Below are positions 22,381 to 35,998 of a stretch of 64,000 nt of DNA, piece after piece. The stretch is from Ryuthela nishihirai. Lineage: Eukaryota; Arthropoda; Arachnida; Araneae; Heptathelidae. A program made the position numbers and the translations under genes. The notes beneath the pieces were generated by a model. That model saw nothing but the letters and a program-made list of their open reading frames with translations, was not told the DNA's origin and did no database searches. The stretch spans positions 1 to 64,000 of the forward strand of contig JAWZYU010000757.1 in assembly GCA_038380435.1 (NCBI GenBank). Direction: 5' to 3'. How positions within the stretch are numbered: position 1 is the stretch's first letter; each line of letters begins with the position of its first letter.

Positions 22381-24700
22381 TAGAGGATGAATTTACCTTC
22401 TATCTCTCCGATGAGTTGTATACAGGGCGAATTTCCCTTCTATCTTTCAGATGAGTTGTATAGAGGGTGAATTTCCCTTCTATCTCTCCGATGAGTTGTA
22501 TAGAGGGTGAATTTCCCTTCTTACTCTCAGATGAGTTGTATAGAGGGTGAATTTCCCTTCTATCTCTCAGATGAGTTGTATAGAGGGTGAATTTAACTTC
22601 TATCTCTCAGATGAGTTGTATAGAGGGTGAATTTCCCTTCTATCTCTCAGATGAGTTGTATAGAGGGTGAATCTACCTTCTATCTCTCAGATGAGTTGTA
22701 TAGAGGATGAATTTACCTTCTATCTCTCCGATGAGTTGTATAGAGGGCGAATTTCCCTTCTATCTCTCAGATGAGTTATATAGACGGTGAATTTACCTTC
22801 TATCTCTCAGATGAGTTGTATAGAGTGTGAATTTACCTTCTATCTCTCCAATGAGTTGTATAGAGGGTGAATTTACCTTCTATCTCTCAGATGAGTTGTA
22901 TAGAGGATGAATTTACCTTCTATCTCTCCGATGAGTTGTATAGAGGGCGAATTTCCCTTCTATCTCTCAGATGAGTTATATAGACGGTGAATTTACCTTC
23001 TATCTCTCAGATGAGTTGTATAGAGTGTGAATTTACCTTCTATCTCTCCAATGAGTTGTATAGAGGGTGAATTTACCTTCTATCTCTCAGATGAGTTGTA
23101 TAGAGGATGAATTTACCTTCTATCTCTCCGATGAGTTGTACAGAGGGTGAATTTCCCTTCTATCTCTCAGATGAATTGTATAGAGGGTGAATTTCCCTTC
23201 TATCTCTCAGATGAGTTGTATAGAGGGTGAATTTCCCTTCTATCTCTCAGATGAGTTGTATAGAGGGTGAATTTCCCTTCTATCTCTCAGATGAGTTGTA
23301 TAGAGGGTGAATTTCCCTTCTATCTCTCCGATGAGTTGTATAGAGGGTGAATTTACCTTCTATCTCTCCGATGAGTTGTATAGAGGGTGAATTTCCCTTC
23401 TATCTCTCCGATGAGTTGTATAGAGGGTGAATTTCCCTTCTTACTCTCAGATGAGTTGAATAGAGGGTGAATTTACCTTCTATCTCTCAGATGAGTTGTA
23501 TAGAGGGTGAATTTACCTTCTATCTCTCAGATGAGTTGTATAGAGGGTGAATCTACCTTCTATCTCTCAGATGAGTTGTATAGAGGGTGAATTTACCTTC
23601 TATCACTCAGATGAGTTGTATAGAGGATGAATTTACCTTCTATCACTCAGATGAGTTGTATAGAGGATGAATTTACCTTCTATCTCTCCGATGAGTTGTA
23701 TAGAGGGCGAATTTCCCTTCTATCTCTCAGATGAGTTGTATAGAGGGTGAATTTACCTTCTATCTCTCAGATGAGTTGTATAGAGGGTGAATTTACCTTC
23801 TATCTCTCCAATGAGTTGTATAGAGGGTGAATTTCCCTTCTATCTCTCAGATGAGTTGTATAGAGGGTGAATTTCCCTTCTATCTCTCAGATGAGTTGTA
23901 TAGAGGGTGAATTTCCCTTCTATCTCTCAGATGAGTTGTATAGAGGGTGAATTTCCCTTCTATCTCTCAGATGAGTTGTATAGAGGGTGAATATCCCTTC
24001 TATCTCTCAGATGAGTTGTATAGAGGGTGAATTTACCTTCTATCTCTCAGATGAGGTGTATAGAGGGGGAATTTACCTTCTATCTCTCAGATGAGTTGTA
24101 TAGAGGGTGAATTTACCTTCTATCTCTCAGATGAGTTGTATAGAGTGTGAATTTCAATTCTATCTCTCAGATGAGTTCTATAGAGGGTGAATTTACCTTC
24201 TATCTCTCAGATGAGTTGTATAGAGGGTGAATTTACCTTCTATCTCTCAGATGAGTTGAATAGAGGGTGAATTTACCTTCTATCTCTCAGATGAGTTGTA
24301 TAGAGGGTGAATTTACCTTCTATCTCTCAGATGAGTTGTATAGAGGATGAATTTATCTTCTATCTCTCAGATGAGTTGAATAGGGGGTGAATTTACCTTC
24401 TATCTCTCAGATGAGTTGAATAGAGGGTGAATTTACTTTCTATCTCTCAGATGAGTTGTATAGAGGGTGAATTTACCATCTATCTCTCAAATGAGTTGTA
24501 TAGAGGGTGAATTTACCTTCTATCTCTCAGATAAGTTGAATAGATGGTGAATTTACCTTCTATCTCTCAGATGAGTTGTATAGAGGGTGAATTTACCTTC
24601 TATCTCTTAGATGAATTGTATAGAGGGTGAATTTACCTTCTATCTCTCAGATGAGTTGTATAGAGGGTGAATTTACCTTCTATCTCTCAGATGAGTTGTA
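22381..24700 (+). repeat. Transitional ~2.3-2.7 kb tandem duplication, left copy
   Basis: Both copies begin GAGGAT, then CCGATGAG, then GTATACAGGGCG (left at 22,419, right at 24,739). Shared variants: GTTATATAGACGG (22,977/25,377), GATGAATTG after GTACAGAGG (offset 2,400), TCTTACTCTC followed by GAATAG (23,440/26,081), the doubled TCACTC (23,601 and 23,641; 26,242 and 26,282), GAGTGTGAATTTCAATTC (24,143/26,864) and TAAGTTGAATAGATGG (24,532/27,253). A 200-bp five-monomer repeat (GACGG at 22,783 and 22,983) is found only in this copy. The right end carries B-type variants, so the block spans the A-to-B change. Confidence 0.8.
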
Positions 24701-27420
24701 TAGAGGATGAATTTACCTTCTATCTCTCCGATGAGTTGTATACAGGGCGAATTTCCCTTCTATCTTTCAGATGAGTTGTATAGAGGGTGAATTTACCTTC
24801 TATCTCTCAGATGAGTTGTATAGAGGGTGAATTTCCCTTCTATCTCTCCGATGACTTGTATAGAGGGTGAATTTACCTTCTATCTCTCCGATGAGTTGTA
24901 TAGAGGGTGAATTTCCCTTCTATCTCTCCGATGAGTTGTATAGAGGGTGAATTTCCCTTCTTACTCTCAGATGAGTTGTATAGAGGGTGAATTTCCCTTC
25001 TATCTCTCAGATGAGTTGTATAGAGGGTGAATTTAACTTCTATCTCTCAGATGAGTTGTATAGAGGGGGAATTTCCCTTCTATCTCTCAGATGAGTTGTA
25101 TAGAGGGTGAATTTACCTTCTATCTCTCAGATGAGTTGAATAGAGGGTGAATTTACCTTCTATCTCTCAGATGAGTTGTATAGAGGGTGAATTTACCTTC
25201 TATCTCTCAGATGAGTTGTATAGAGGGTGAATCTACCTTCTATCTCTCAGATGAGTTGTATAGAGGGTGAATTTACCTTCTATCACTCAAATGAGTTGTA
25301 TAGAGGATGAATTTACCTTCTATCTCTCCGATGAGTTGTATAGAGGGCGAATTTCCCTTCTATCTCTCAGATGAGTTATATAGACGGTGAATTTACCTTC
25401 TATCTCTCAGATGAGTTGTATAGAGTGTGAATTTACCTTCTATCTCTCCAATGAGTTGTATAGATGGTGAATTTACCTACTATCTCTCAGATGAGTTGTA
25501 TAGAGGATGAATTTACCTTCTATCTCTCCGATGAGTTGTACAGAGGGTGAATTTCCCTTCTATCTCTCAGATGAATTGTATAGAGGGTGAATTTCCCTTC
25601 TATCTCTCAGATGAGTTGTATAGAGGGTGAATTTCCCTTCTATCTCTCAGATGAGTTGTATAGAGGGTGAATTTCCCTTCTATCTCTCAGATGAGTTGTA
25701 TAGAGGGTGAATTTACCTTCTATCTCTCAGATGAGTTGAATAGAGGGTGAATTTACCTTCTATCTCTCAGATGAATTGTATAGAGGGTGAATTTACCTTC
25801 TATCTCTCAGATGATTTGTATAGAGGGTGAACATACCTTCTATCTCTCAGATGAGTTGTATAGAGGGTGAATTTACCTTCTATCTCTCAGATGAGTTGTA
25901 TAGAGGGTGAATTTCCCTTCTATCTCTCCGATGAGTTGTATAGAGGGTGAATTTACCTTCTATTTTATCCGATGAGTTGTATAGAGGGTGAATTTCCCTT
26001 CTATCTCTCCGATGAGTTGTATAGAGGGTGAATTTCCCTTCTTACTCTCAGATGAGTTGAATAGAGGGTGAATTTCCCTTCTTACTCTCAGATGAGTTGA
26101 ATAGAGGGTGAATTTACCTTCTATCTCTCAGATGAGTTGTATAGAGGGTGAATTTACCTTCTATCTCTCAGATGAGTTGTATAGAGGGTGAATCTACCTT
26201 CTATCTCTCAGATGAGTTGTATAGAGGGTGAATTTACCTTCTATCACTCAGATGAGTTGTATAGAGGATGAATTTACCTTCTATCACTCAGATGAGTTGT
26301 ATAGAGGATGAATTTACCTTCTATCTCTCCGATGAGTTGTATAGAGGGCGAATTTCCCTTCTATCTCTCAGATGAGTTGTATAGAGGGTGAATTTACCTT
26401 CTATCTCTCAGATGAGTTGTATAGAGGGTGAATTTACCTTCTATCTCTCCAATGAGTTGTATAGAGGGTGAATTTCCCTTCTATCTCTCAGATGAGTTGT
26501 ATAGAGGGTGAATTTACCTTCTATCTCTCAGTTGAGTTGTACAGAGGGTGAATTTCCCTTCTATCTCTCAGATGAATTGTACAGAGGGTGAATTTCCCTT
26601 CTATCTCTCAGATGAGTTGTATAGAGGGTGAATTTCCCTTCTATCTCTCAGATGAGTTGTATAGAGGGTGAATTTCCCTTCTATCTCTCAGATGAGTTGT
26701 ATAGAGGGTGAATATCCCTTCTATCTCTCAGATGAGTTGTATAGAGGGTGAATTTACCTTCTATCTCTCAGATGATGTGTATAGAGGGGGAATTTACCTT
26801 CTATCTCTCAGATGAGTTGTATAGAGGGTGAATTTACCTTCTATCTCTCAGATGAGTTGTATAGAGTGTGAATTTCAATTCTATCTCTCAGATGAGTTGT
26901 ATAGAGGGTGAATTTACCTTCTATCTCTCAGATGAGTTGTATAGAGGGTGAATTTACCTTCTATCTCTCAGATGAGTTGAATAGAGGGTGAATTTACCTT
27001 CTATCTCTCAGATGAGTTGTATAGAGGGTGAATTTACCTTCTATCTCTCAGATGAGTTGTATAGAGGATGAATTTATCTTCTATCTCTCAGATGAGTTGA
27101 ATAGGGGGTGAATTTACCTTCTATCTCTCAGATGAGTTGAATAGAGGGTGAATTTACCTTCTATCTCTCAGATGAGTTGTATAGAGGGTGAATTTACCAT
27201 CTATCTCTCAAATGAGTTGTATAGAGGGTGAATTTACCTTCTATCTCTCAGATAAGTTGAATAGATGGTGAATTTACCTTCTATCTCTCAGATGAGTTGT
27301 ATAGAGGGTGAATTTACCTTCTATCTCTTAGATGAATTGTATAGAGGGTGAATTTACCTTCTATCTCTCAGATGAGTTGTATAGAGGGTGAATTTACTTC
27401 TATCTCTCAGATGAGTTGTA
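24701..27420 (+). repeat. Transitional tandem duplication, right copy
   Basis: Partner of 22,381-24,700, about 400 bp longer. The offset rises in whole-monomer steps, 2,320, 2,400, 2,600, 2,641 (with a one-base insertion at TTCTATTTTATCC, 25,959) and 2,721. One step is a single duplicated monomer, TCTTACTCTC with GAATAG at 26,040 and 26,081. A one-base loss (TTTACTTC, 27,395) lies near the end. It is the last place with TCTTACTCTC before 39 kb. Confidence 0.8.
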
Positions 27421-27960
27421 TAGAGGATGAATTTACCTTCTATCTCTCCGATGAGTTGTATAGAGGGTGAATTTCCCTTCTATCTCTCAGATGAGTTGTA
27501 TAGAGGATGAATTTACCTTCTATCTCTCCGATGAGTTGTATAGAGGGTGAATTTCCCTTCTATCTCTCAGATGAGTTGTATAGAGGGTGAATTTCCCTTC
27601 TATCTCTCAGATGAGTTGTATAGAGGGTGAATTTCCCTTCTATCTCTCAGATGAGTTGTATAGAGGGTGAATTTACCTTCTATCTTTCAGATGAGTTGTA
27701 TAGAGGATGAATTTACCTTCTATCTCTCAGATGAGTTGTATAGAGGGTTAATTTACCTTCTATCTTTCAGATGAGTTGTATAGAGGGTGAATTTACCTTC
27801 TATCTCTCAGATAAGTTGAATAGAGGGTGAATTTACCTTCTATCTCTCAGATGAGTTGTATAGAGGGTGAATTTACCTTCTATCTCTCAGATGAGTTGTA
27901 TAGAGGGTGAATTTACCTTCTATCTCTCAGATGAGTTGTATAGAGGATGATTTACCTTCT

Positions 27961-28680
27961 ATCTCTCAGATGAGTTGTATAGAGGGTGAATTTACCTTCT
28001 ATCTCTCAAATGAGTTGTATAGAGGGTGAATTTACCTTCTATCTCTCAGATAAGTTGAATAGATGGTGAATTTACCTTCTATCTCTCAGATGAGTTGTAT
28101 AGAGGGTGAATTTACCTTCTATCTCTCAGATGAGTTGTATAGAGGGTGAATTTACCTTCTATCTCTCAGATGAGTTGTATAGAGGGTGAATTTGCCTTCT
28201 ATCTCTCAGATGAGTTGTATAGAGGGTGAATTTACCTTCTATCTCTCAAATGAGTTGTATAGAGGGTGAATTTACCTTCTATCTCTCAGATAAGTTGAAT
28301 AGATGGTGAATTTACCTTCTATCTCTCAGATGAGTTGTATAGAGGATGAATTTATCTTCTATCTCTCAGATGAGTTGAATAGAGGGTGAATTTACCTTCT
28401 ATCTCTCAGATGAGTTGAATAGAGGGTGAATTTACCTACTATCTCTCAGATGAGTTGTATAGAGGGTGAATTTACCTTCTATCTCTCAAATGAGTTGTAT
28501 AGAGGGTGAATTTACCTTCTATCTCTCAGATAAGTTGAATAGATGGTGAATTTACCTTCTATCTCTCAGATGAGTTGTATAGAGGGTGAATTTACCTTCT
28601 ATCTCTCAGATGAGTTGTATAGAGGGTGAATTTACCTTCTATCTCTCAGATGAGTTGTATAGAGGGTGAATTTACCTTCT
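27961..28680 (+). repeat. Three tandem 240-bp (6-monomer) repeats
   Basis: The trio CAGATGAG, CAAATGAG, GATAAGTTGAATAGATGG recurs with CAAATGAG at 28,007, 28,247 and 28,487 and GATGGTGAA at 28,062, 28,302 and 28,542, exactly 240 bp apart. The third unit follows GAGGATGAATTTATC and two GAATAG monomers. The same trio appears singly near 24,490, 27,210, 31,490, 34,165, 37,042, 43,008, 55,287 and 59,641. Confidence 0.8.
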
Positions 28681-30530
28681 ATCTCTCAGATGAGTTGTAT
28701 AGAGGATGAATTTACCTTCTATCTCTCCGATGAGTTGTATGGAGGGTGAATTACCCTTCTATCTCTCAGATGAGTTGTATAGAGGATGAATTTACCTTCT
28801 ATCTCTTCGATGAGTTGTATAGAGGGTGAATTTCCCTTCTATCTCTCAGATGAGTTGTATAGAGGGTGAATTTACCTTCTATCTCTCCGATGAGTTGTAT
28901 AGAGGGTGAATTTCCCTTCTATCTCTCAGATGAGTTGTATAGAGGGTGAATTTACCTTCTATCTCTCAGATGAGTTGTATAGAGGGTGAATTTACCTTCT
29001 ATCTCTCAGATGAGTTGTATAGAGGGTGAATTTACCTTCTATCTCTCAGATAAGTTGAATAGAGGATGAATTTACCTTCTATCTCTCACATGAGTTGTAT
29101 AGAGGGTGAATTTACCTTCTATCTCTCAGATGAGTTGTATAGAGGGTGAATTTACCTTCTATCTCTCAGATGAGTTGTATAGAGGGTGAATTTAGCTTCT
29201 ATCTATCAGATGAGTTGTATAGAGGGTGAATTTACCTTCTATCTCTCAGATGAGTTGTATAGAGGGTGAATTTCCCTTCTATCTCTCAGATGAGTTGTAT
29301 AGAGGGTGAATTTACCTTCTATCTCTCAGATGAGTTGTATAGAGGGTGAATTTACCTTCTATCTCTCAGATGAGTTGTATAGAGGGTGAATTTACCTTCT
29401 ATCTCTCAGATGAGTTGTATAGAGGATGATTTACCTTCTATCTCCCAGATGAGTTGTATAGAGGGTGAATTTAGCTTCTATCTCTCAGATGAGTTGTATA
29501 GAGGGTGAATTTACCTTCTATCTCTCAGATGAGTTGTATAGAGGGTGAATTTCCCTTCTATCTCTCAGATGAGTTGTATAGAGGGTGAATTTACCTTCTA
29601 TCTCTCAGATAATTTCAATAGAGGGTGAATTTACCTTCTATCTCTCAGATGAGTTGTATAGAGGGTGAATTTCCCTTCTATCTCTCAGATGAGTTGTATA
29701 GAGGGTGAATTTACCTTCTATCTCTCAGTTGAGTTGTATAGAGGGTGAATTTACCTTCTATCTCTCAGATGAGTTGTATAGAGGATGAATTTACCTTCTA
29801 TCTCTCCGATGAGTTGTATAGAGGGTGAACTTTCCTTCTAACTCTCAGATGAGTTGTATAGAGGGTGAATTTCCCTTCTATCTCTCAGATGAGTTGTATA
29901 GAGGATGAATTTACCTTCTATCTCTCAGATGAGTTGTATAGAGGGTGAATTTACCTTCTATCTCTCAGATGAGTTGTATAGAGGGTGAATTTACCTTCTA
30001 TCTCCCAGATGAGTTGTATAGAGGGTGAATTTAGCTTCTATCTATCAGATGAGTTGTATAGAGGGTGAATTTACCTTCTATCTCTCAGATGAGTTGTATA
30101 GAGGGTGAATTTCCCTTCTATCTCTCAGATGAGTTGTATAGAGGGGGAATTTACCTTCTATCTCTCAGATGAGTTGAATAGAGGGTGAATTTACCTTCTA
30201 TCTCTCAGATGAGTTGTATAGAGGGTGAATTTACCTTCTATCTCTCAGATGAGTTGTATAGAGGGTGAATTTACCTTCTATCTCTCAGATGAGTTGAATA
30301 GAGGGTGAATTTACCTTCTATCTCTCAGATGAGTTGTATAGAGGGTGAATTTACCTTCTATCTCTCAGATGAGGTGTATAGAGGGGGAATTTCCCTTCTA
30401 TCTCTCAGATGAGTTGTATAGAGGGTGAATTTACCTTCTATCTCTCAGATGAGTTGTATAGAGGGTGAATTTACCTTCTATCTCTCAGATGAGTTGTATA
30501 GAGGGTGAATTTACCTTCTATCTCTCAGAT
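28681..30530 (+). repeat. Family B monomers with unusual variants
   Basis: Ordinary 40-bp units with some private variants: GTATGGAGGG near 28,738, GAATTACCC (28,748), CTCTTCGATG (28,804), GATAATTTCAATAG (29,609), GAACTTTCCTTCTAACTC (29,827). A 39-bp GGATGATTTA unit lies at about 29,424 and CTCCCAGATG at about 29,443 and 30,003. TTTAGCTTCTATCTATC is at about 29,191 and 30,030. No gene. Confidence 0.6.
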
Positions 30531-32320
30531 GAGTTGTATAGAGAGTGAATTTCCCTTCTATCTCTCAGATGAGTTGTATAGAGGGTGAATTTACCTTCTA
30601 TCTCTCAGATGAGTTGAATAGAGGGTGAATTTACCTTCTATCTCTCAGATGAGTTGTATAGAGGGTGAATTTACCTTCTATCTCTCAGATGAGTTGTATA
30701 GAGGGTGAATTTACCTTCTATCTCTCAGATGAGTTGAATAGAGGGTGAATTTACCTTCTATCTCTCAGATGAGTTGTATAGAGGGTGAATTTACCTTCTA
30801 TCTCTCAGATGAGTTGTATAGAGAGTGAATTTCCCTTCTATCTCTCAGATGAGTTGTATAGAGGGTGAATTTACCTTCTATCTCTCAGATGAGTTGAATA
30901 GAGGGTGAATTTACCTTCTATCTCTCAGATGAGTTGTATAGAGGGTGAATTTACCTTCTATCTCTCAGATGAGTTGTATAGAGGGTGAATTTACCTTCTA
31001 TCTCTCAGATGAGTTGAATAGAGGGTGAATTTACCTTCTATCTCTCAGATGAGTTGTATAGAGGGTGAATTTACCTTCTATCTCTCAGATGAGGTGCATA
31101 GAGGGGGAATTTACCTTCTATCTCTCAGATGAGTTGTATAGAGGGTGAATTTACCTTCTATCTCTCAGATGAGTTGTATAGAGGGTGAATTTACCTTCTA
31201 TCTCTAAGATGAGTTGTATAGAGGGTGAATTTACCTTCTATCTCTCAGATGAGTTGAATAGAGGGTGAATTTACCTTCTATCTCTCAGATGAGTTGTATA
31301 GAGGGTGAATTTACCTTCTATCTCTCAGATGAGTTGTATAGAGGATGAATTTATCTTCTATCTCTCAGATGAGTTGAATAGAGGGTGAATTTACCTTCTA
31401 TCTCTCAGATGAGTTGAATAGAGGGTGAATTTACCTTCTATCTTTCAGATGAGTTGTATAGAGGGTGAATTTACCTTCTATCTCTCAAATGACTTGTATA
31501 GAGGGTGAATTTACCTTCTATCTCTCAGATAAGTTGAATAGATGGTGAATTTACCTTCTATCTCTCAGATGAGTTGTATAGAGGGTGAATTTACCTTCTA
31601 TCTCTCAGATGAGTTGTATAGAGGGTGAATTTACCTTCTATCTCTCAGATGAGTTGTATAGAGGGAGAATTTACCTTCTATCTCTCAGATGAGCTGTATA
31701 CAGGATGAATTTACCTTCTATCTCTCAGATGAGTTGTATAGAGGATGAATTTACCTTCTATCTCTCAGATCAGTTGTATAGAGGGTGAATTTACCTTCTA
31801 TCTCTCAGATGAGTTGTATAGAGGGTGAATTTACCTTCTATCTCTCAGATGAGTTGTATAGAGGGTGAATTTACCTTCTATCTCTCAGATAAGTTGAATA
31901 GAGGGTGAATTTACCTTCTATCTCTCAGATCAGTTGTATAGAGGGTGAATTTACCTTCTATCTCTCAGATGAGTTGTATAGAGGGTGAATTTACCTTCTA
32001 TCTCTCAGATGAGTTGTATAGAGGATGAATTTACCTTCTATCTCTCCGATGAGTTGTATAGAGGGTGAATTTCCCTTCTATCTCTCAGATGAGTTGTATA
32101 GAGGGTGAATTTACCTTCTATCTCTCCGATGAGTTGTATAAAGGATGAATTTACCTTTTATCTCTCCGATGAGTTGTACAGAGGGTGAATTTCCCTTCTA
32201 TCTCTCAGATGAGTTGTATAGAGGGTGAATTTCCCTTCTATCTCTCAGATGAGTTGTATAGAGGGTGAATTGCCCTTCTATCTCTCCGATGAGTTGCATA
32301 GAGGGTGAATTTACCTTCTA
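30531..32320 (+). repeat. Partial upstream copy of the 2.88-kb B block
   Basis: Matches 33,209-34,998 at a constant offset of 2,678: GAGAGTGAATTTCCC 30,541/33,219, GAGGTGCATAGAGGGGG 31,091/33,769, GAGCTGTATACAGG 31,691/34,369, GTATAAAGG 32,135/34,813, GTTGCATAG 32,293/34,971. Within it, about 240-300 bp of GAATAG/GTATAG alternation repeats near 30,541 and 30,811. It diverges after about 32,320. Confidence 0.8.
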
Positions 32321-33120
32321 TCTCTCAGATGAGTTGAATAGATGGTGAATTTACCTTCTATCTCTCAGATGAGTTGTATAGAGGGTGAATTTACCTTCTA
32401 TCTCTCAGATGAGTTGTATAGAGAGTGAATTTCCCTTCTATCTCTCAGATGAGTTGTATAGAGGGTGAATTTACCTTCTATCTCTCAGATGAGTTGTATA
32501 GAGGGTGAATTTACCTTCTATCTCTCAGATGAGTTGAATAGAGGGTGAATTTACCTTCTATCTCTCAGATGAGTTGTATAGAGGGTGAATTTACCTTCTA
32601 TCTCTCAGATGAGGTGTATAGAGGGGGAATTTCCCTTCTATCTCTCAGATGAGTTGTATAGAGGGTGAATTTACCTTCTATCTCTCAGATGAGTTGTATA
32701 GAGGGTGAATTTACCTTCTATCTCTCAGATGAGTTGTATAGAGGATGATTTACCTTCTATCTCTCAGATGAGTTGTATAGAGGGTGAATTTACCTTCTAT
32801 CTCCCAGATGAGTTGTATAGAGGATGAATTTAGCTTCTATCTATCAGATGAGTTGTATAGAGGGTGAGTTTACCTTCTATCTCTCAGATGAGTTGTATAG
32901 AGGGTGAATTTCCATTCTATCTCTCAGATGAGTTGTATAGAGGGTGAATTTACCTTCTATCTCTCAGATAAGTTCAATAGAGGGTGAATTTACCTTCTAT
33001 CTCTCAGATGAGTTGTATAGAGGGTGAATTTACCTTCTATCTCTCAGATGAGTTGTATAGAGGGTGAATTTACCTTCTATCTCTCAGATGAGTTGTATAG
33101 AGGGTGAATTTACCTTCTAT
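32321..33120 (+). repeat. Family B linker between large copies
   Basis: Regular B monomers: GATGGTGAA near 32,342, GAGGTGTATAGAGGGGG (32,611), a 39-bp GGATGATTTA unit (about 32,743), CTCCCAGATG, then TTTAGCTTCTATCTATC (about 32,830) and GATAAGTTCAATAG (about 32,967). This set resembles 56.9-57.15 kb and 63.4-63.6 kb. No gene. Confidence 0.6.
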
Positions 33121-35998
33121 CTCCCAGATGAGTTGTATAGAGGGTGAATTAACTTCTATCTATCAGATGAGTTGTATAGAGGGTGAATTTACCTTCTATC
33201 TCTCAGATGAGTTGTATAGAGAGTGAATTTCCCTTCTATCTCTCAGATGAGTTGTATAGAGGGTGAATTTACCTTCTATCTCTCAGATGAGTTGAATAGA
33301 GGGTGAATTTACCTTCTATCTCTCAGATGAGTTGTATAGAGGGTGAATTTACCTTCTATCTCTCAGATGAGTTGTATAGAGGGTGAATTTACCTTCTATC
33401 TCTCAGATGAGTTGAATAGAGGGTGAATTTACCTTCTATCTCTCAGATGAGTTGTATAGAGGGTGAATTTACCTTCTATCTCTCAGATGAGTTGTATAGA
33501 GAGTGAATTTCCCTTCTATCTCTCAGATGAGTTGTATAGAGGGTGAATTTACCTTCTATCTCTCAGATGAGCTGAATAGAGGGTGAATTTACCTTCTATC
33601 TCTCAGATGAGTTGTATAGAGGGTGAATTTACCTTCTATCTCTCAGATGAGTTGTATAGAGGGTGAATTTACCTTCTATCTCTCAGATGAGTTGAATAGA
33701 GGGTGAATTTACCTTCTATCTCTCAGATGAGTTGTATAGAGGGTGAATTTACCTTCTATCTCTCAGATGAGGTGCATAGAGGGGGAATTTACCTTCTATC
33801 TCTCAGATGAGTTGTATAGAGGGTGAATTTACCTTCTATCTCTCAGATGAGTTGTATAGAGGGTGAATTTACCTTCTATCTCTAAGATGAGTTGTATAGA
33901 GGGTGAATTTACCTTCTATCTCTCAGATGAGTTGAATAGAGGGTGAATTTACCTTCTATCTCTCAGATGAGTTGTATAGAGGGTGAATTTACCTTCTATC
34001 TCTCAGATGAGTTGTATAGAGGATGAATTTATCTTCTATCTCTCAGATGAGTTGAATAGAGGGTGAATTTACCTTCTATCTCTCAGATGAGTTGAATAGA
34101 GGGTGAATTTACCTTCTATCTTTCAGATGAGTTGTATAGAGGGTGAATTTACCTTCTATCTCTCAAATGACTTGTATAGAGGGTGAATTTACCTTCTATC
34201 TCTCAGATAAGTTGAATAGATGGTGAATTTACCTTCTATCTCTCAGATGAGTTGTATAGAGGGTGAATTTACCTTCTATCTCTCAGATGAGTTGTATAGA
34301 GGGTGAATTTACCTTCTATCTCTCAGATGAGTTGTATAGAGGGAGAATTTACCTTCTATCTCTCAGATGAGCTGTATACAGGATGAATTTACCTTCTATC
34401 TCTCAGATGAGTTGTATAGAGGATGAATTTACCTTCTATCTCTCAGATCAGTTGTATAGAGGGTGAATTTACCTTCTATCTCTCAGATGAGTTGTATAGA
34501 GGGTGAATTTACCTTCTATCTCTCAGATGAGTTGTATAGAGGGTGAATTTACCTTCTATCTCTCAGATAAGTTGAATAGAGGGTGAATTTACCTTCTATC
34601 TCTCAGATCAGTTGTATAGAGGGTGAATTTACCTTCTATCTCTCAGATGAGTTGTATAGAGGGTGAATTTACCTTCTATCTCTCAGATGAGTTGTATAGA
34701 GGATGAATTTACCTTCTATCTCTCCGATGAGTTGTATAGAGGGTGAATTTCCCTTCTATCTCTCAGATGAGTTGTATAGAGGGTGAATTTACCTTCTATC
34801 TCTCCGATGAGTTGTATAAAGGATGAATTTACCTTCTATCTCTCCGATGAGTTGTACAGAGGGTGAATTTCCCTTCTATCTCTCAGATGAGTTGTATAGA
34901 GGGTGAATTTCCCTTCTATCTCTCAGATGAGTTGTATAGAGGGTGAATTGCCCTTCTATCTCTCCGATGAGTTGCATAGAGGGTGAATTTACCTTCTATC
35001 TCTCAGATGAGTTGTATAGAGGGTGAATTTACCTTCTATCTCTCCGATGAGTTGTATAGAGGGTGAATTTCCCTTCTATCTCTCAGATGAGTTGTATAGA
35101 GGGTGAATTTACCTTCTATCTCTCCGATGAGTTGTATAAAGGATGAATTTACCTTCTATCTCTCCGATGAGTTGTACAGAGGGTGAATTTCCCTTCTATC
35201 TCTCAGATGAGTTGTATAGAGGGTGAATTTCCCTTCTATCTCTCAGATGAGTTGTATAGAGAGTGAATTTCCCTTCTATCTCTCAGATGAGTTGTATAGA
35301 GGGTGAATTTACCTTCTATCTCTCCGATGAGTTGTATAAAGGATAAATTTACCTTCTATCTCTCCGATGAGTTGTACAGAGGGTGAATTTACCTTCTATC
35401 TCTCAGATGAGTTGTATAGAGGGTGAATTTCCCTTCTATATCTCAGATGAGTTGTATAGAGGGTGAATTTACCTTCTATCTCTCAGATGAGTTGTATAGA
35501 GGGTGAATTTCCCTTCTATCTCTCAGGTGAGTTGTATAGAGGGTGATTTACCTTCTATCTCTCAGATGAGTTGTATAGAGGGTGAATTTACCTTCTATCT
35601 CCCAGATGAGTTGTATAGAGGGTGAATTTAGCTTCTATCTATCAGATGAGTTGTATAGAGGGTGAATTTACCTTTTATCTCTCCGATGAGTTGTATAGAG
35701 GGTGAATTTCCCTTCTATCTCTCAGATGAGTTGTATAGAGGGTGAATTTCCCTTCTATCTCTCAGATGAGTTGAATAGAGGGTGAATTTACCTTCTATCT
35801 CTCAGATGAGTTGTATAGAGGGTGAATTTAGCTTCTATATCTCAGATCAGTTGTATAGAGGGTGAATTTACCTTCTATCGCTCAGATGAGTTGAATAGAG
35901 GGTGAATTTGCCTTCTATCTCTCAGATGAGTTGTATAGAGGGTGAATTTACCTTCTATCTCTCAGATGAGTTGTATAGAGGGTGAATTTACCTTCTAT
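33121..35998 (+). repeat. 2,878-bp higher-order repeat, copy 1 of a tandem pair
   Basis: The unit is 72 monomers, two of them one base short (GAATTAACTT at 33,146 and GGGTGATTTA at about 35,541), hence 2,878 rather than 2,880 bp. Every rare variant I traced recurs 2,878 bp downstream in the same order: GAGCTGAATAG (33,569/36,447), GAGGTGCATAG (33,769/36,647), GAGCTGTATACAGG (34,369/37,247), then with offset 2,877 GTATAAAGG, GGATAAATT, CAGGTGAGT (35,524/38,401), TTCTATATCTCAGATCAG, ATCGCTCAG and GAATTTGCC. By eye I saw only one substitution (TTTACC/TTTCCC at about 33,191/36,069) and one lost base between copies. Confidence 0.9.
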
